A stretch of 64,000 nt of DNA, taken from positions 675,501-739,500 of the forward strand of contig NC_081218.1 of assembly GCF_902713425.1 (NCBI RefSeq). Reading direction: 5' to 3'. This document shows, in pieces, positions 1 to 11,160 of this stretch (positions are counted from its first letter, which is position 1; every line of letters starts with the position of its first letter). The notes under the pieces are model-generated. The model worked only from the letters and a program-made list of their open reading frames with translations, had not been told where the DNA came from and did no database searches. The DNA comes from Acipenser ruthenus (lineage: Eukaryota > Chordata > Actinopteri > Acipenseriformes > Acipenseridae). The position numbers and the translations under genes were made by a program.

Positions 1-146
1 TAGGGTTACATATTGTACAAAAAAGATTTACACATTATGTATTATGCATAATAACATTGTAATTATGTGTAAGTACACATGTATTTACTAAGTAAGTAGT
101 ATGTAAACACAGTAAGTAGAGACACTTAATGTATGTGTTAGCAGGA
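1..146. mobile_element. MITE-like fragment, same family as 51752-52043
   Basis: The segment shares blocks with the right end of the element at 51752-52043: a CAAAAAA run followed by TTTACACATTA, and the end block AGAGACACTTAATGT. Only one end is in the window, so its full extent is unknown. It is non-coding. The frame that begins at 148 is not related to any protein I recognise. Confidence 0.4.
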
Positions 147-486
147 TGTGTCTTTGCTGTATCTTTATGAGTTTATCATGACAAATAACACAGCGGAGAT
201 AAAGAAGATAATTTCTGTTATATCGCAGACTGACCTTCATCCTGTCGATGTTGACCTCCAGTTTGAGCTGCTCCACTGTCTTGCGTGCCTCTGCGATCTT
301 TGCCATATTGTTGGACATGGTCTCCCCTCGGCCCTACCACTCACTGGCCAGGCTCTGGACAAACACAGAAAGAGATGCAGAGGAACCAAGGCTGGATCAG
401 GAACAAACACCTCAATCAGAATGAATCATTCAATAAGCGACAGCTTGATTAAGGCTTGAGGCGAGAAGCTGTCACGGTTCAACTCA

Positions 487-738
487 GAGAAAGTTTGTAA
501 CGAACTATGTTCACGCTGAACAACAGTAGTTGAACGCTTCGGAGCTCCACGGACATTTCATCAAAATCGACTTTGCAAAACGTTTCCTTTAGCATAAAAA
601 AAAACATCCAAAAACAACAGAGGAAGCCATTATCTCAGCTACATTAACATTACTTGATGTAAGTGTCATATTTGAAATGTCCGTGGAGCGTTCAACTAGC
701 ATTGTTCAGTGTGAACATAGTTTGTCACAAACGTTCTC
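487..738. mobile_element. MITE with ~65-bp terminal inverted repeats
   Basis: The left arm (487-558) and the reverse complement of the right arm (675-738) match over about 65 bp, including AACTATGTTCAC, CTGAACAA, AGTTGAACGCT and CCACGGACATTT. The roughly 115-bp interior is AT-rich and has no coding potential. I could not find a convincing target-site duplication, so the superfamily is open. A non-autonomous DNA transposon is the simplest reading. Confidence 0.7.
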
Positions 739-3700
739 TTGTTTGAGCGCACCTCAGGTGACCCATTGACAGTGCTTCGGGCCCAGTTAGAAGACTCAAG
801 AAAAAGTGATATCTGTAACAGTTCTTTACAGGCCCCTGACAGGCCCAACCCCGTTGGAACCCCCTTTGCACGGCCCAGCCCATCGACCCTAGAAAGAGAG
901 CTGTAGAGGAAGAGGAGGGGAGGAGGAAAGAAACACCACAACTGAAAGAGGTATAGTAAGTCCCAGCTTAAAAGGAACAGCAAAAAGCCTTTCAATGTGT
1001 TAATTGCATGAATTAGAAAACTGTTTTTCTTAGTGAAATGAGGTCTGATAGAAAGCAGAGCCCTGCATCCTCTAGCTGGGTGAGTTCTGCTGTCTCCTGT
1101 TCCCTGAAATCATTAGAAAGTAACATATGGGGCTGTGCTCATTACAACACTGTTATTTATTAGCACACCGCCTGAGCCAGCCCTCGAGATGAGATCCCAG
1201 CTGAGGTAACAAGCTGTGACATGCTGGAACCAAATCCCTGTAACTGTTATTCCCATCTCCTCGTAGGGATTGAAATACCAATGAGCTCTGTTACACACCC
1301 TGAGTAAAGACACTGCACATAGGTTCAGGATGCTTTAAGTATTGTTGGAATAAATACCTTTCGGTTTTGCGAAAATTGTCACAGCCTTGAGTGTTGTCTA
1401 TTGGGTCAAACCCTTTTAATATCAAGAGGCTGAACTTAAATGGTGACGATAAGCAGAACTACGTAAAACTACGTGGTTTTGAATTTGTGCTTTTAATTAT
1501 TACAATGTAACAGTGAAAAACAATGGGAAGCTGAAAAAACACACATTACAGTGTTCGGTATACTGGATTGTGCTTCTAGTGCTGTACAGGAACTTCTATT
1601 GCATGAGTAACAAGGCAGAGGTTAGGTGTGAGCCAGGCTCGTCTGCATTCGTGGTTTTTAGAGCTTTTAAACTCATCTCATCTCACTGACAGGGGAGAGG
1701 ACAGAATCCGTAACAGTGTATCACACAACACTGCCTGTTACACATGCAAACCTTCTAATTCAGTCTTGGTTTCAGATACAATTTGTTAGTATTACGACAT
1801 ACAGGTGGCACAGCACAGATGTCATACGTGCACCCATAACTTGAAATCACTCGATCAGTAATGTAAAACGATGAACTACACAAGCTGAAACGTGTGTCTG
1901 CTTCACTGTCTTAACCCATTCAGTCTCATTGTCCTTATTTGAGGACAGGCTACTTTGTCATTTTTAACTGCCATGTACCTGTTATTTTAATTCCCTCTTT
2001 AACTATATTCTTATGATAACATATTCTCATTTTGTTAACCACAAAAGTGAAGTCTAAATGTAGCTGTTAATTCAGACGCTTTTATGACACCTCAATATAA
2101 AATAAACTCAAGCCTAAAAAGTATACATGTCTTGGTGTTTTCCTACTCACAGTGATGATAAAGCTCTAGGTTTCATAGCAAGGCGTGAAATTTCACTGCT
2201 CTGATTACAGGCACGTTTAACTTTCCTGTCATCAAAATAGGATGCAGCAGTTTGTAGCCAGTAATTTTTTTTTTTTGTCTGTGAAAAAACTACTGTTTTA
2301 GAATGCATCGAATTACATAAATACAGCTTGTGCTCTGATTTTTGTTGGTACTTAATGGGTTAATGGTTGGTTTCACAGACCCTGGTTAGCACTAATCTTT
2401 ACCGGCTGCTTTACTCAATGGCAATAGAACTTGGGGAAATAAATTAAAAGGTTCATTTCTCATTTACGCATTAGCAACAGTTCAAAGGAGATGAAAATCC
2501 GGATCGTACAGCCTTGGGGACTTGAAGGCAAAGTGGGGCGTCTAATTATCAGCCTCCCGCACCTGCCCCTCCAACGGGCCCACAGCAGGGCACCTATTGA
2601 AGGCCAGGGGAAGGAAATTTAAGTCTTCATTATCTCCGCAGGCTGTGTTGGACTGCTTGTGGAGGCATAACAGGTGATGAGAAATTCCAGCTGGTCCATT
2701 TGAATATCAGCCAATGTCATAGAAAGATAAACTAGATCCAGCCGTTCTACTTATAAATAAATTAAAACAATAACACATATTTTTTTAAATGTCCTCTTAC
2801 ACACTGAAAGCTGGTGTATGGATATCCACAGTTAATAAACTGTATTAACTTTTCAAATCTTGATATTAAAAAACAAAAAAACAAAAACACAACTGTTGCT
2901 AAAGGATTTATTGTGCTTATTAAAACTAATTAGCATTTTAATTATCTGCCAAAGCTGTTTACAAGACAGCTTTCAGGGACTTCATAGTAATGGACAATAA
3001 TATATTCTGAAACAAAGGACACTTAATCTGTGTTGTGTGTGAACAATTTGAAGAGCCTGTCATTTATTAGCAAGGTGCCAGCATTAAAACTAGTGGGAGG
3101 CATCTAACATTGTTTTTTGTGGTTTGGCGACAGGGAGAATGTAGGATAATGCAGCATCTCCTGGGTTTGAATTATGTTTGCTGGAATGGGTATAAGGTCA
3201 ACAAAAACACAAAAGCACAAAATGTTTGCTTCTGAATAACTGCCAAGTCTCTGTTGTATAGTCTTGCCGTGTACATAACTGAATGATCAGTGAGATTTTA
3301 ATACTTTCTGCTCATGCAATGTTAGTAAATGCACATGTTCATTGCTGTTGATAGCAGAGTGGCACACTTTTGTTTGCAACTCATTGCATGGGACTCTTGA
3401 AACAATTTTACATTGTTAGATGATAAATATATTTTCCTGCAAGCTACTGAACACACACGCACACACAAATATACATGGCTGTAACTAGCTCAGAGGACAC
3501 CGAGGTCGTGTCCCCGGTTGTTTTTTTTTTTTTTTGCATCATCGATGCTGATGCTCATGTAAAAATTCTAGTAAAGTACAATAGACCCTTTCATTTTCTC
3601 TATTGGTTTGCCATGTAACATAGATCTGGAGGTTGACTAGTAAATACCAAGCAGTCGTATAATACATACTGGCAGCTATAGCCTGAAACCTGAGTTTGAC

Positions 3701-3944
3701 CTCTGTAAAGTGTCAGCTCTGGTTACTACGCTGTATATACAGTAGATATTTCCTTAATTGTTAAATCTGTATTCTCTGACAGCTACTAAAATAGGCTGTG
3801 GATCTACAGCTAAGGGTTTATAGTACTTTAAGTGAAATTAGGTTTGTGGTCACAACCCATTAAGTCCCAAATGAAGTTCTTTGAAAATCAGAACACAAGC
3901 TGTATTTATGTAAGTTGATACATTCTAAATCAATATTTCTTCAC

Positions 3945-3948
<4 letters not shown>
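739..3948. other. Intergenic stretch, no gene seen
   Basis: AT-rich DNA with short homopolymers and no exon, RNA gene or transposon end that I recognise. The short open frames (696-995, 1113-1313) have no recognisable domain. Conserved non-coding elements could be present but cannot be told from one sequence. Confidence 0.5.

Positions 3949-4004
<56 letters not shown>
3949..4004. repeat. (AT)n microsatellite
   Basis: About 56 bp of near-perfect AT dinucleotide repeat. Confidence 0.95.
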
Positions 4005-4008
<4 letters not shown>

Positions 4009-5274
4009 GTATCCATAGTTTTGGCTACAAACTGCTGCGTTATATTTTGAGGACAGTCAAATTAGACGTGCCCGTAATATGAGCAGTGAAATTTCACGCT
4101 GGATGTGAAGCTATGATCACATGGAGCTTTATCATCACTGTGGGGAGGAAAACACCAAAATATGTATCAGTTTTAGGCGTCAGTTTCTTATTTTATATTG
4201 AGGTGTCATAAAAACATCCGGATGGCAATATCTGTAGAATCAACAGTTACATTTAAACTTAATTTTTGCGGTTAACAAAATTAGATTAAAAAAAAATGCT
4301 CCACAAAATGTAAAAGCAGCCTGTCCTCAAAAATGAGAACAATGGCACATAATGGGTTAACTTTACACCATACGATTCATAAGAAATACCGTCAGCCCAA
4401 GGTTTGGATGGGCTGAAGTGCTCCCTCATCCCCTTACAGGGTAGTCCTTCTAGGGCAGGCTTCTGGCACACTCGTGGGGGGGGAGATGTGAAGCTCACAT
4501 CCCCACTACATGGTATATCCTTACTAAAATAAGTACCACTTTGGTTTCTTCCAACCCTGCCCTAGTAGTTCATCGCATCATTTCCATTACTGCAAGCATT
4601 GCAATTATCAATGCAGAGTGTTCCAATCCACTTGTAAAGAAGACTGCACGTTTTAAATGAGAACCAAAAAAATCATTACATACCCAAGCAAACTGGTTTA
4701 TCCCGCTCTTCGCGCTGTGGATGGTTGAAGTCTTGATTCTGTATAGCCAACTAGGTCCAGTAAATCTGAGTGTGAGAGAAGAGGAGGGATAGATGGAGCG
4801 AGAGAGAGGGAGGGAAGAGCAAGTATCCTCCCACCTTCTGCTCAAGCTTCATCCAGTCAGTCAAAACACTTCCCCCAAGGGATCCTTCAAAGCAATTATT
4901 ACAGTTTACACTTTCCAAGAGCTTCCTGTGTACGGTCATTGCTTTTTGTGATCAATAATAAGTTCATATGTCATGGGTGTCTCCTTATTATAAATTATTT
5001 TGCACAGTTCGAGCAGCCAGCTAGCCTCAAAGAGACTTTGCTATGGCTAGTAACAGGACTCTACCTAAAGCCCTATGGGTAGCAAGTGTGGACTACACCA
5101 TAGTCAAAGTGTCGAACTTACAAGAAAGTTGTCCTGCTTTTATTATATTGATGTGAAAATGCACAGCAACCAAGCTGTATAATACTATATGATACATTTC
5201 CACAATGTATCCATGTTTGGTTTGACATTGGGGAAGTGGTTTAGAGTTTAAACATTTTGAAAGTGTTGGTATGC

Positions 5275-5276
<2 letters not shown>
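4005..5276. other. Intergenic stretch with a diverged minisatellite-unit copy
   Basis: No gene seen. The part at about 4400-4475 (CTGAAGTGCTCCCTCATCCC, then AGGGCAGGCTTCTGGCA) resembles one unit of the 30.7-kb minisatellite in the orientation seen at 27.4 kb. The rest is unremarkable. Confidence 0.35.

Positions 5277-5364
<88 letters not shown>
5277..5364. repeat. (GA)n microsatellite
   Basis: About 88 bp of perfect GA repeat. An open frame reading through it encodes only an Arg-Glu run and is not a gene. Confidence 0.97.
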
Positions 5365-5367
<3 letters not shown>

Positions 5368-6771
5368 TGTGGTTTTTATAAAGTTGGATGTGTACAATGT
5401 AAGTTTATTCAATATTTATTCATATTCTTGTTTCATGTTCACTTAAAGATTGCATACATGCAGTCTCATCTACATAGTGATATAGAACACAATATCATCA
5501 AAAAGTAAAGGCACTCTAAAGCACAGAGAACACAAGGCCACTTTGTGACCACTGCATGGCACACAAGGGGAGGCTTGGGGTTTGATACAGCAAAGCTGCC
5601 TCAAACTAGGTCTCCTGGAACCAGGTTTCAAATCGCTGTCCCTGAAAAAGCGGTTTTATGTTCACTCAGCTTCATGGCTTCTCATTGTGGCTTTTTTTGA
5701 TTGGTTACAAAAATCCCCAATATTTGTATGTTTCAACATGCTTAAACGTTTAGGGAACTCAAAAAATGTATTATAAAAAGATTATTGCATGTATGACTAT
5801 TTCTGTCCATTTCTTCTCCCGGTTGTCTTAAGCGGGGGGGGGGGAGCGATCGCTTAAAGAATCATATATTCAGAAAAGCCAAATGCCAAGAGACTAATTA
5901 GCCTGACGTGCCTCTCTGCAGGTGTCCTCTGTAACACCATGGCCTGATAAGAATGTCAGGGAGAATGCCAAAGCTGTAAAATATTCCAGCTGTTTTGCAT
6001 GATAAGCAAAAGGGGGGGGGGGGGGGGGAGTGTGCAACAGACTTCGCTATTTTTAAAGTCAGGCTATAGTAATAATTTACAGTGAAAAGCTAGAAAAGGG
6101 GAACGCAATGGGTGAGTAATGTACCCTACTGTGATTCATATACTGTATATGGTAGCATTGGTTCCTACCATTTGCTATGTCACCTCTCAAGAGTCTCATT
6201 CTAATTTTGGTTGGACCTGTGGTACACTAGATTCATATTCTGTTTTTCATCATATTTCAGGGGCATTGACACCCATAAGGGAATATAATTAAGATACCAT
6301 AATTAATAGATATAGTTTTAGTTGAACCCTAATCACACACAATCTGAAGCGTTCAGTGCTTTAACTTATAGTTGGTAAAATAAAACAATGGCATTTAAAC
6401 TAGACAAAAATGAAATGCAACTCAAATGTAAAACAAATAAGTTTTATAATGTGGAAATAAAATAAATGTGGACTCACTTGGCATGCTAAATTCACAAAGA
6501 ACCCCAATCTAGGAACTTACTCAAGAAATGAAAAACTAAAACTAATTTTTTTTTTAAAAAGGGGGGGTAATATTTAACTGCATTGCTAAAACATTACTTC
6601 TGCTGCATAACGTACTGAACTAAACATTGCTCAAGATAAAGCAAATAACATACAGAATTAATTCAGCAGCTGCTGTTTCTTGAGTTTAATATTTTAGCGA
6701 CTGATTTAAAGCAGGCATTGTATTGCCTTCATACCTTGTTATTCCAAAGTTACAAGCTATACAACAGACGT

Positions 6772-6787
6772 CCAGTAGAGGGCGGCA
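6772..6787 (+). promoter_or_regulatory. CTCF-like motif
   Basis: CCAGTAGAGGGCGGCA closely matches the vertebrate CTCF core (CCASYAGRKGGCRSY). It lies about 300 bp from the tRNA gene. tRNA genes and CTCF sites are both known to act as boundary elements. Binding itself is inference. Confidence 0.35.
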
Positions 6788-7069
6788 TAATACAACGCCT
6801 GAACGATAAAGTCCGCTGCATTAGTGAAACAGTGTGACAGCGAGAGAGAGAGAGAGCAAGAGAAAACCTGAAGTGTGTGGTACAGCTTATAAATATTTTA
6901 GATACCAATTGTGCATCTTGTTATATGTAAATTGAGTTTAAATAGCTATTTCAACATATTTGCAATACAATTTTATATGACTAATATTTCTGTCCAATTT
7001 ACACCACGTAATATTGAGTAAACGATTTAATTTTATATATATATATAAAAATGTTTCTTTTTTTCTGTC

Positions 7070-7074
7070 AAAAA
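7070..7074 (-). terminator. Pol III terminator of tRNA-Ile(UAU)
   Basis: Five consecutive T on the minus strand begin 7 nt after the tRNA 3' end. Confidence 0.8.
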
Positions 7075-7080
7075 TACGGA

Positions 7081-7174
7081 TGCTCCAGGTGAGGCTCGAA
7101 CTCACAACCTCGGCATTGCTCTGCTATGTACTGCTGTATAAGTACCGCGCGCTAACCGATTGCGCCACTGGAGC
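7081..7174 (-). tRNA. tRNA-Ile (anticodon UAU), intron-containing
   Basis: Read on the minus strand, this is a full cloverleaf: acceptor GCTCCAG pairing with CTGGAGC, D arm GCGC/GCGC, anticodon stem CGGTA/TGCCG with loop CTTATA-intron-A and anticodon TAT, T arm GTGAG/CTCAC with loop TTCGAGC, and discriminator A. A 20-nt intron (plus-strand 7117-7136) sits one base 3' of the anticodon, the canonical place for nuclear tRNA introns; removing it leaves 74 nt. Vertebrate tRNA-Ile(UAU) genes normally carry an intron. An internal B box (GGTTGTGAGTTCGAGCC region) is intact, and a run of five T (plus-strand A at 7070-7074) follows as a Pol III terminator. It reads AUA isoleucine codons. It is a true gene and not a SINE head, because all stems pair and no SINE body follows. 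Confidence 0.95.
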
Positions 7175-7898
7175 CCCGGCGGTACAGCCTGGAAACTGCT
7201 CTCTTCACCACACAGCGGTGAAGCGAGCGTTACAACGGTGAACGTTACACAATTTTGGCATTTCAAATAATGAAATCTTCACAGAATGTGTTAGCATTCA
7301 AAAAAAAAAGCTTGAGACACGGTCTTCCTAAACTTTATTCATTAGATCTGTTTTCTATTGCTTTGCCCTAGTTACAATTTAGTGTTTTGGCTTATCATGA
7401 ATGCTCAAAGATTAGCTTAGTACTTATTTATACGTGATTCTCTGCTTCTGATTTAGATTAACAAGACAAGCAGTGTAAGGGGTGTATATTTTGCACATGT
7501 CTAAGCATCACATCTGTTCTGTTTCTTAGTACATGACATGACAATTGAAAAGAAAAGGGTCGTGCCGTTCTGCAGATTGGAATATTTCTCAGAATTCTTC
7601 TTGCGGAACGTTGGAGTGCTCTCCATTTAGATTTCACACTGCAAGCTCTTTTATATGTTACTTTAGCACCTGTTTTGGATTTGATACTGTGTAAATGATT
7701 GCCTTGTAAGTCTTTAACTGTGAGCATGGGATCTCAAGATACGAACTCTAGACAAAGATAGGTCTCAGCTAGGTGTGCCAAAGAAATTGCTCCCTGTTTC
7801 TGACTGGTAGAAGTTCCATTAGTAGCCTGGTCGGTAAGTGTCGTTCTTTACTGTCAAGAAGTTCCACCTTTTGCTTATTGTATTGTAAACACTGTTGT
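7175..7898. other. tRNA 5' flank and intergenic stretch
   Basis: No gene seen. The first 70 bp contain short inverted repeats (around AACGGTGAACGTT). The two frames at 7458-8005 have no recognisable domain. Confidence 0.4.
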
Positions 7899-8100
7899 GG
7901 GGCTCCAATGCTGAGATGCCGATATTCTCCACCTGGGGGAGCTGATGAGTCCTGCTGTTCTGTTTTGGACACGCCCCCTTCAGGTGTAGTCCTGACTCTG
8001 ACCACGCCCCCCAGGTGTAGTCCTGACTCTGGTCCCGCCCCCTCACCTGAATCGCAGGTGCAGCGAGGAAGATGGCGGTAAGGCGAGTTTGTGCTGCTGG
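7899..8100 (+). repeat. Left terminal inverted repeat with promoter-like module
   Basis: The end pairs with 14860-15057. In order inward it has a CTCF-like CCACCTGGGGGAGCTG (7929-7944), two copies of CAGGTGTAGTCCTGACTCTG (7981-8000, 8012-8031), GC boxes (CCCGCCCC), a YY1-like AAGATGGCGG (8069-8078) and a splice-donor match at 8078 (GGCG/GTAAGG). It looks like a TATA-less CpG promoter firing inward. Confidence 0.7.
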
Positions 8101-8252
8101 TCTAGCTGAATTTAATTACATTTTTCATTGCTTTTAATGATTTTGTATCCCTGTGGATAGTTTTAGGGGAATATAATATAATATTTGCTTAATTTAAGGT
8201 GCCGCGCTGCTTTTTTATGAAGTTTGAACAAAAAACATTTCGTCCTTATAAG
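8072..8252 (+). other. Putative first two exons of left-arm transcript
   Basis: A YY1-type start (ATG at 8072, ATGGCG) is followed by donor GTAAGG at 8078. An acceptor (TTTGCTTAATTTAAG) ends at 8198, and an exon 8199-8252 ends at donor GTAACT. Joined, the frame stays open and reads MAVPRCFFMKFEQKTFRPYK. No known family is recognised. The corresponding exon in the right arm does not keep the same frame, so coding is uncertain and a non-coding RNA is as likely. Confidence 0.3.
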
Positions 8253-8544
8253 GTAACTCTGTTGCTTTGTTCTTAGCATTAAATTCAACATGCTTAGCTT
8301 GAGGTTGAACTGACGAACTGATTAATTATTTAACATGTGTAAATGCTAATGTTTATTTTTTTATTTTATTTTTTCATCGTGAGCTTCAGCTGCAATATCA
8401 GTTTGGCCACATTTTAGGAATTTCGTTTTGCAAACCGTTATTTTTGTTGCTGTTATGTTTGTAATATTAGTTACATTTCGTTCAAATACTTTTTTAAAAA
8501 ACTTAAATTATTGCTGAACAATGTTCCAGCATGAGGCATTTAAA

Positions 8545-8547
<3 letters not shown>

Positions 8548-8607
<60 letters not shown>
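8548..8607. repeat. (AT)n microsatellite
   Basis: About 60 bp of AT repeat inside the left arm. Confidence 0.95.
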
Positions 8608-8610
<3 letters not shown>

Positions 8611-8939
8611 GTGAATATGTTATTTTAAAAAAATCTATTACAATATAATTCATTTGTTTTATGTACACAGGGTTAAATGATTTAAAAATCTAATTTTATG
8701 TGATAAAAAAAAATCACTCAGGGTTTTTGTCCGAAACAATTCTTTTTTTTTAATTCCTTTGTAAATGTAATGTATTAGTTTGAAGAACGGTGCGTGTAAT
8801 TTATTGCAGTGGCTTTACTCTAGTAATACAGCTGGCGGCACGGCACAGTCCGCAGTGCTGTTGAAATGCTTTGTATGTAAATCATAGTTTGGATGTTGTA
8901 CAAAGTATACGAGTTCAAATGCCACTGAACAAGAGAGAG

Positions 8940-9160
8940 AATAAATATGGAGTGACTTGAGCCAGTAGAAAATTCTGTGCCAGAAAGAATCTCCTAAAAA
9001 CACTGCTGCCGCTAGTTTAACATCAGGGCCAAAGATGAGGGGAGTCTTTTTTTTATTTTAAACATAATATTAAGTTTATTGAAAGGGAATGGATAGTTAT
9101 AGAAATAATGCGTTGTATGAAGGAAAATCAGCTGCCGGTAAAAATCCTACTTGTAATAAC
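8940..9160 (+). repeat. Dispersed repeat, second copy at 60480-60745
   Basis: The blocks CCAGTAG, AATTCT, GTAAGAATC-like, TAGTTTAACATCAGGG and GTAAAAATCCTACTTGTA occur in the same order and orientation near 60.5 kb. No coding content. The family is unknown. It shows that at least part of the left arm is made of interspersed repeat sequence. Confidence 0.6.
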
Positions 9161-9274
9161 CCGTCCAAACAATTATAGTACAATACAAATCGAACCATCC
9201 CCACTCTTTACTTTTCTGATCTGTACACGGTGTGTTTATAGCTTGATTATATTGTTGCCTCAGTTTTTATATTT

Positions 9275-9435
9275 TTTTTCACAAACAGATGCATCGCGGA
9301 TCAGACCGCAGGGCTCTGTCTGTGTGTCTATTAATATGAGAGGAGGTGAAGTGGGTGACTCCTTCAGGCTTGTTTCATGGTCAGTGGAGAGTTATTTTCT
9401 CTTGCAGATTGCTGTGCATTATTAGATTGCATTGT
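9275..9435 (+). repeat. Exon-like tandem duplicate, copy 1
   Basis: It matches 10034-10178 from the acceptor-like TTCACAAACAG through GATGCATCG, TCTATTAATATG, GGGTGACTC, TTCAGGCTTG, TTCATGGT, AGTGGAGAGTT, CTCTTGCAGATT and TGCATTATTAGATTGCATTG. In this copy the donor equivalent reads GGTCAGTGG and the frame has an early stop, so it looks like a decayed copy. Confidence 0.6.
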
Positions 9436-9859
9436 ATTGAATACCATGTTCTGCATGATAGCATCATATTGTTAGGCTGCATACAGACATATATGTTTTA
9501 ATATTACGAAAAACGATGCATACATACTTTTAATCACACATAAAAAATGTATAATTACTCAGGGTATGCATTTGCACACCCACGTGATTCGTGCATCCTA
9601 ATGTACACTTTATTAAGATTTACGGGTGACGGAATGCGCTCTCAAAACACAGACATGGGCGTTGCAGAATGTTAATGTCAATAAAAACCATCTATCTGGA
9701 ATAGAACCTGTGTTTGTTTTTCACATGCAATCAGTCATTTTTTAAATGTAATATTTAGCTTAAAAAAATACAGGAAAAAACAACCTTAGCAGAAAAAAGT
9801 AGCAGGATTTCTGTATTGTGTATTGGATATTACAATAGAGCGCAATGACAGTAACACAC

Positions 9860-9862
<3 letters not shown>

Positions 9863-9939
<77 letters not shown>
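9863..9939. repeat. (TA)n microsatellite
   Basis: About 77 bp of TA repeat. The tyrosine-isoleucine frames through it are artefacts. Confidence 0.95.
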
Positions 9940-9940
<1 letters not shown>

Positions 9941-10033
9941 CACAGTATACGAATGGAGTCATTCAAACTCTCCCCAACTGTGAACGGTACAGGATTGTTA
10001 TACCTTGATTTCTAACAGTTTGTTTATTTGTTG

Positions 10034-10178
10034 ATGTTCACAAACAGATGCATCGTGGATCCTGTCTGTCTATTAATATGGGAGGGTGTGAAATGGGTGA
10101 CTCATTCAGGCTTGCTTCATGGTAAGTGGAGAGTTGACTTTCTCTTGCAGATTACTGTGCATTATTAGATTGCATTGC
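10034..10178 (+). repeat. Exon-like tandem duplicate, copy 2, with intact splice sites
   Basis: Second copy of the 9275-9435 segment. A 74-nt exon candidate (10048-10121) lies between TTCACAAACAG and donor G/GTAAGTGG. Its frame continues that of 8072-8252 and starts MHRGSCLSINMGGC. It ends in phase 2, compatible with the acceptor at 10840. No known domain is seen. Confidence 0.35.
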
Positions 10179-10840
10179 CGCCTTCATATTTGCTAAGAAA
10201 TAAATAATTTGCGTTTTGCTTGGTTTTTGGTAACTATTAATAACTATAATTCGCCACACATATTCTGCAGCATCACCATTTATTCAAACGGGACATTTTG
10301 AGTAAGCTACAGCAATCATTCTGGACTTTAAAAGTATGAGAAACGCAGCATATCTAAGGGAAATCAGTATTATCTATTTGTGTAAAATACATGTTTATAA
10401 TTGAAAACATAAAATCACGGACTTTCCACAAAGTAATGTAGCCTTTTCGATGTAAACATGTACAATGCAGACATGATCATTTCAAAATAGTTAGTTCGGT
10501 ATGGCCAGGAAATGTATCTTAACGTTATATGTCATTCAGACCAGATAGATTACGTGTTAAAGATAGCTAATGATGTTTGAACATTTTGTTAAAACCGTAG
10601 CAGTACAGGCTTGCATGTATGCGACTTATCCGGGTGTTCTGAAGCACGGACGATTGCAGTCATGCTTATCCGTGCAGATTTTGTCAATTCTGACTTCATG
10701 TACAGTTAATTCTGTTTGAGACTTTGCAGCCAGTACTCTCATTCACATCCTTCGGAAAGAAGTGTCGCTGCTGTGTATGCTGGTGTCGTTCTTTATTCTG
10801 TTTAAAGTGTTTGTTTGTTCATTATTGTTATTTGTTTCAG

Positions 10841-11160
10841 GGAAGCAGTCCGATTTCTGATGCACTTTTCATTTTCCTCGGCATCTTTGCTGGTCCTGCC
10901 TTTCTCCAGAATTCCTGGGAGGTTGAAGCAAGGGGCTGGAGTCTGTGACTGTTGGCAAGTTGTCGTTTTTCACCAGTTGATACATGCATCTGTTTTGCTT
11001 TTTTGACAGTAATGTTACATTTCTGTGTTAACCCAGTAATGTAAAGTTGCTTATTTCCACGTACTTTGTGTATTTTATGTTGTTGAATTGTGGTCGCTAT
11101 TTCCCTGCTTGATTACGTCTTGGATTCATTGTGTAATAAAGTTGTATTGTTTATTTCTGT
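10841..11160 (+). other. Putative terminal exon of left-arm transcript
   Basis: A strong acceptor (pyrimidine tract ending TTTGTTTCAG at 10840) precedes a segment homologous, in inverted orientation, to the right-arm exon 12850-12931: the shared core is GCTGGTCC-GC-TTT followed by CCTG--GAGG. One frame, compatible with the phase of 10048-10121, runs to TGA at 11004. AATAAA lies at 11135-11140, followed by a GT/T-rich tract. The whole four-exon model would give 99 aa of unknown function. Confidence 0.35.
11135..11140 (+). terminator. Poly(A) signal of left arm
   Basis: AATAAA with GTTGTATTGTTTATTTCTGT directly downstream, a good U/GU-rich element. It is convergent with the signal at 12150-12155. 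Confidence 0.55.

Larger units (their letters stand above)
5365..7080. other. Intergenic stretch
   Basis: No gene seen. It contains two poly(G) runs (about 5834-5844 and 6012-6028) and a CTCF-like motif listed separately. The part at 5875-6010 has balanced base composition and could be a conserved non-coding element, but this cannot be tested here. Confidence 0.4.

Noticed and set aside
9275-10178. Intronic snoRNA pair
   Set aside because: No convincing C/D boxes or H/ACA layout could be placed by eye in either copy.
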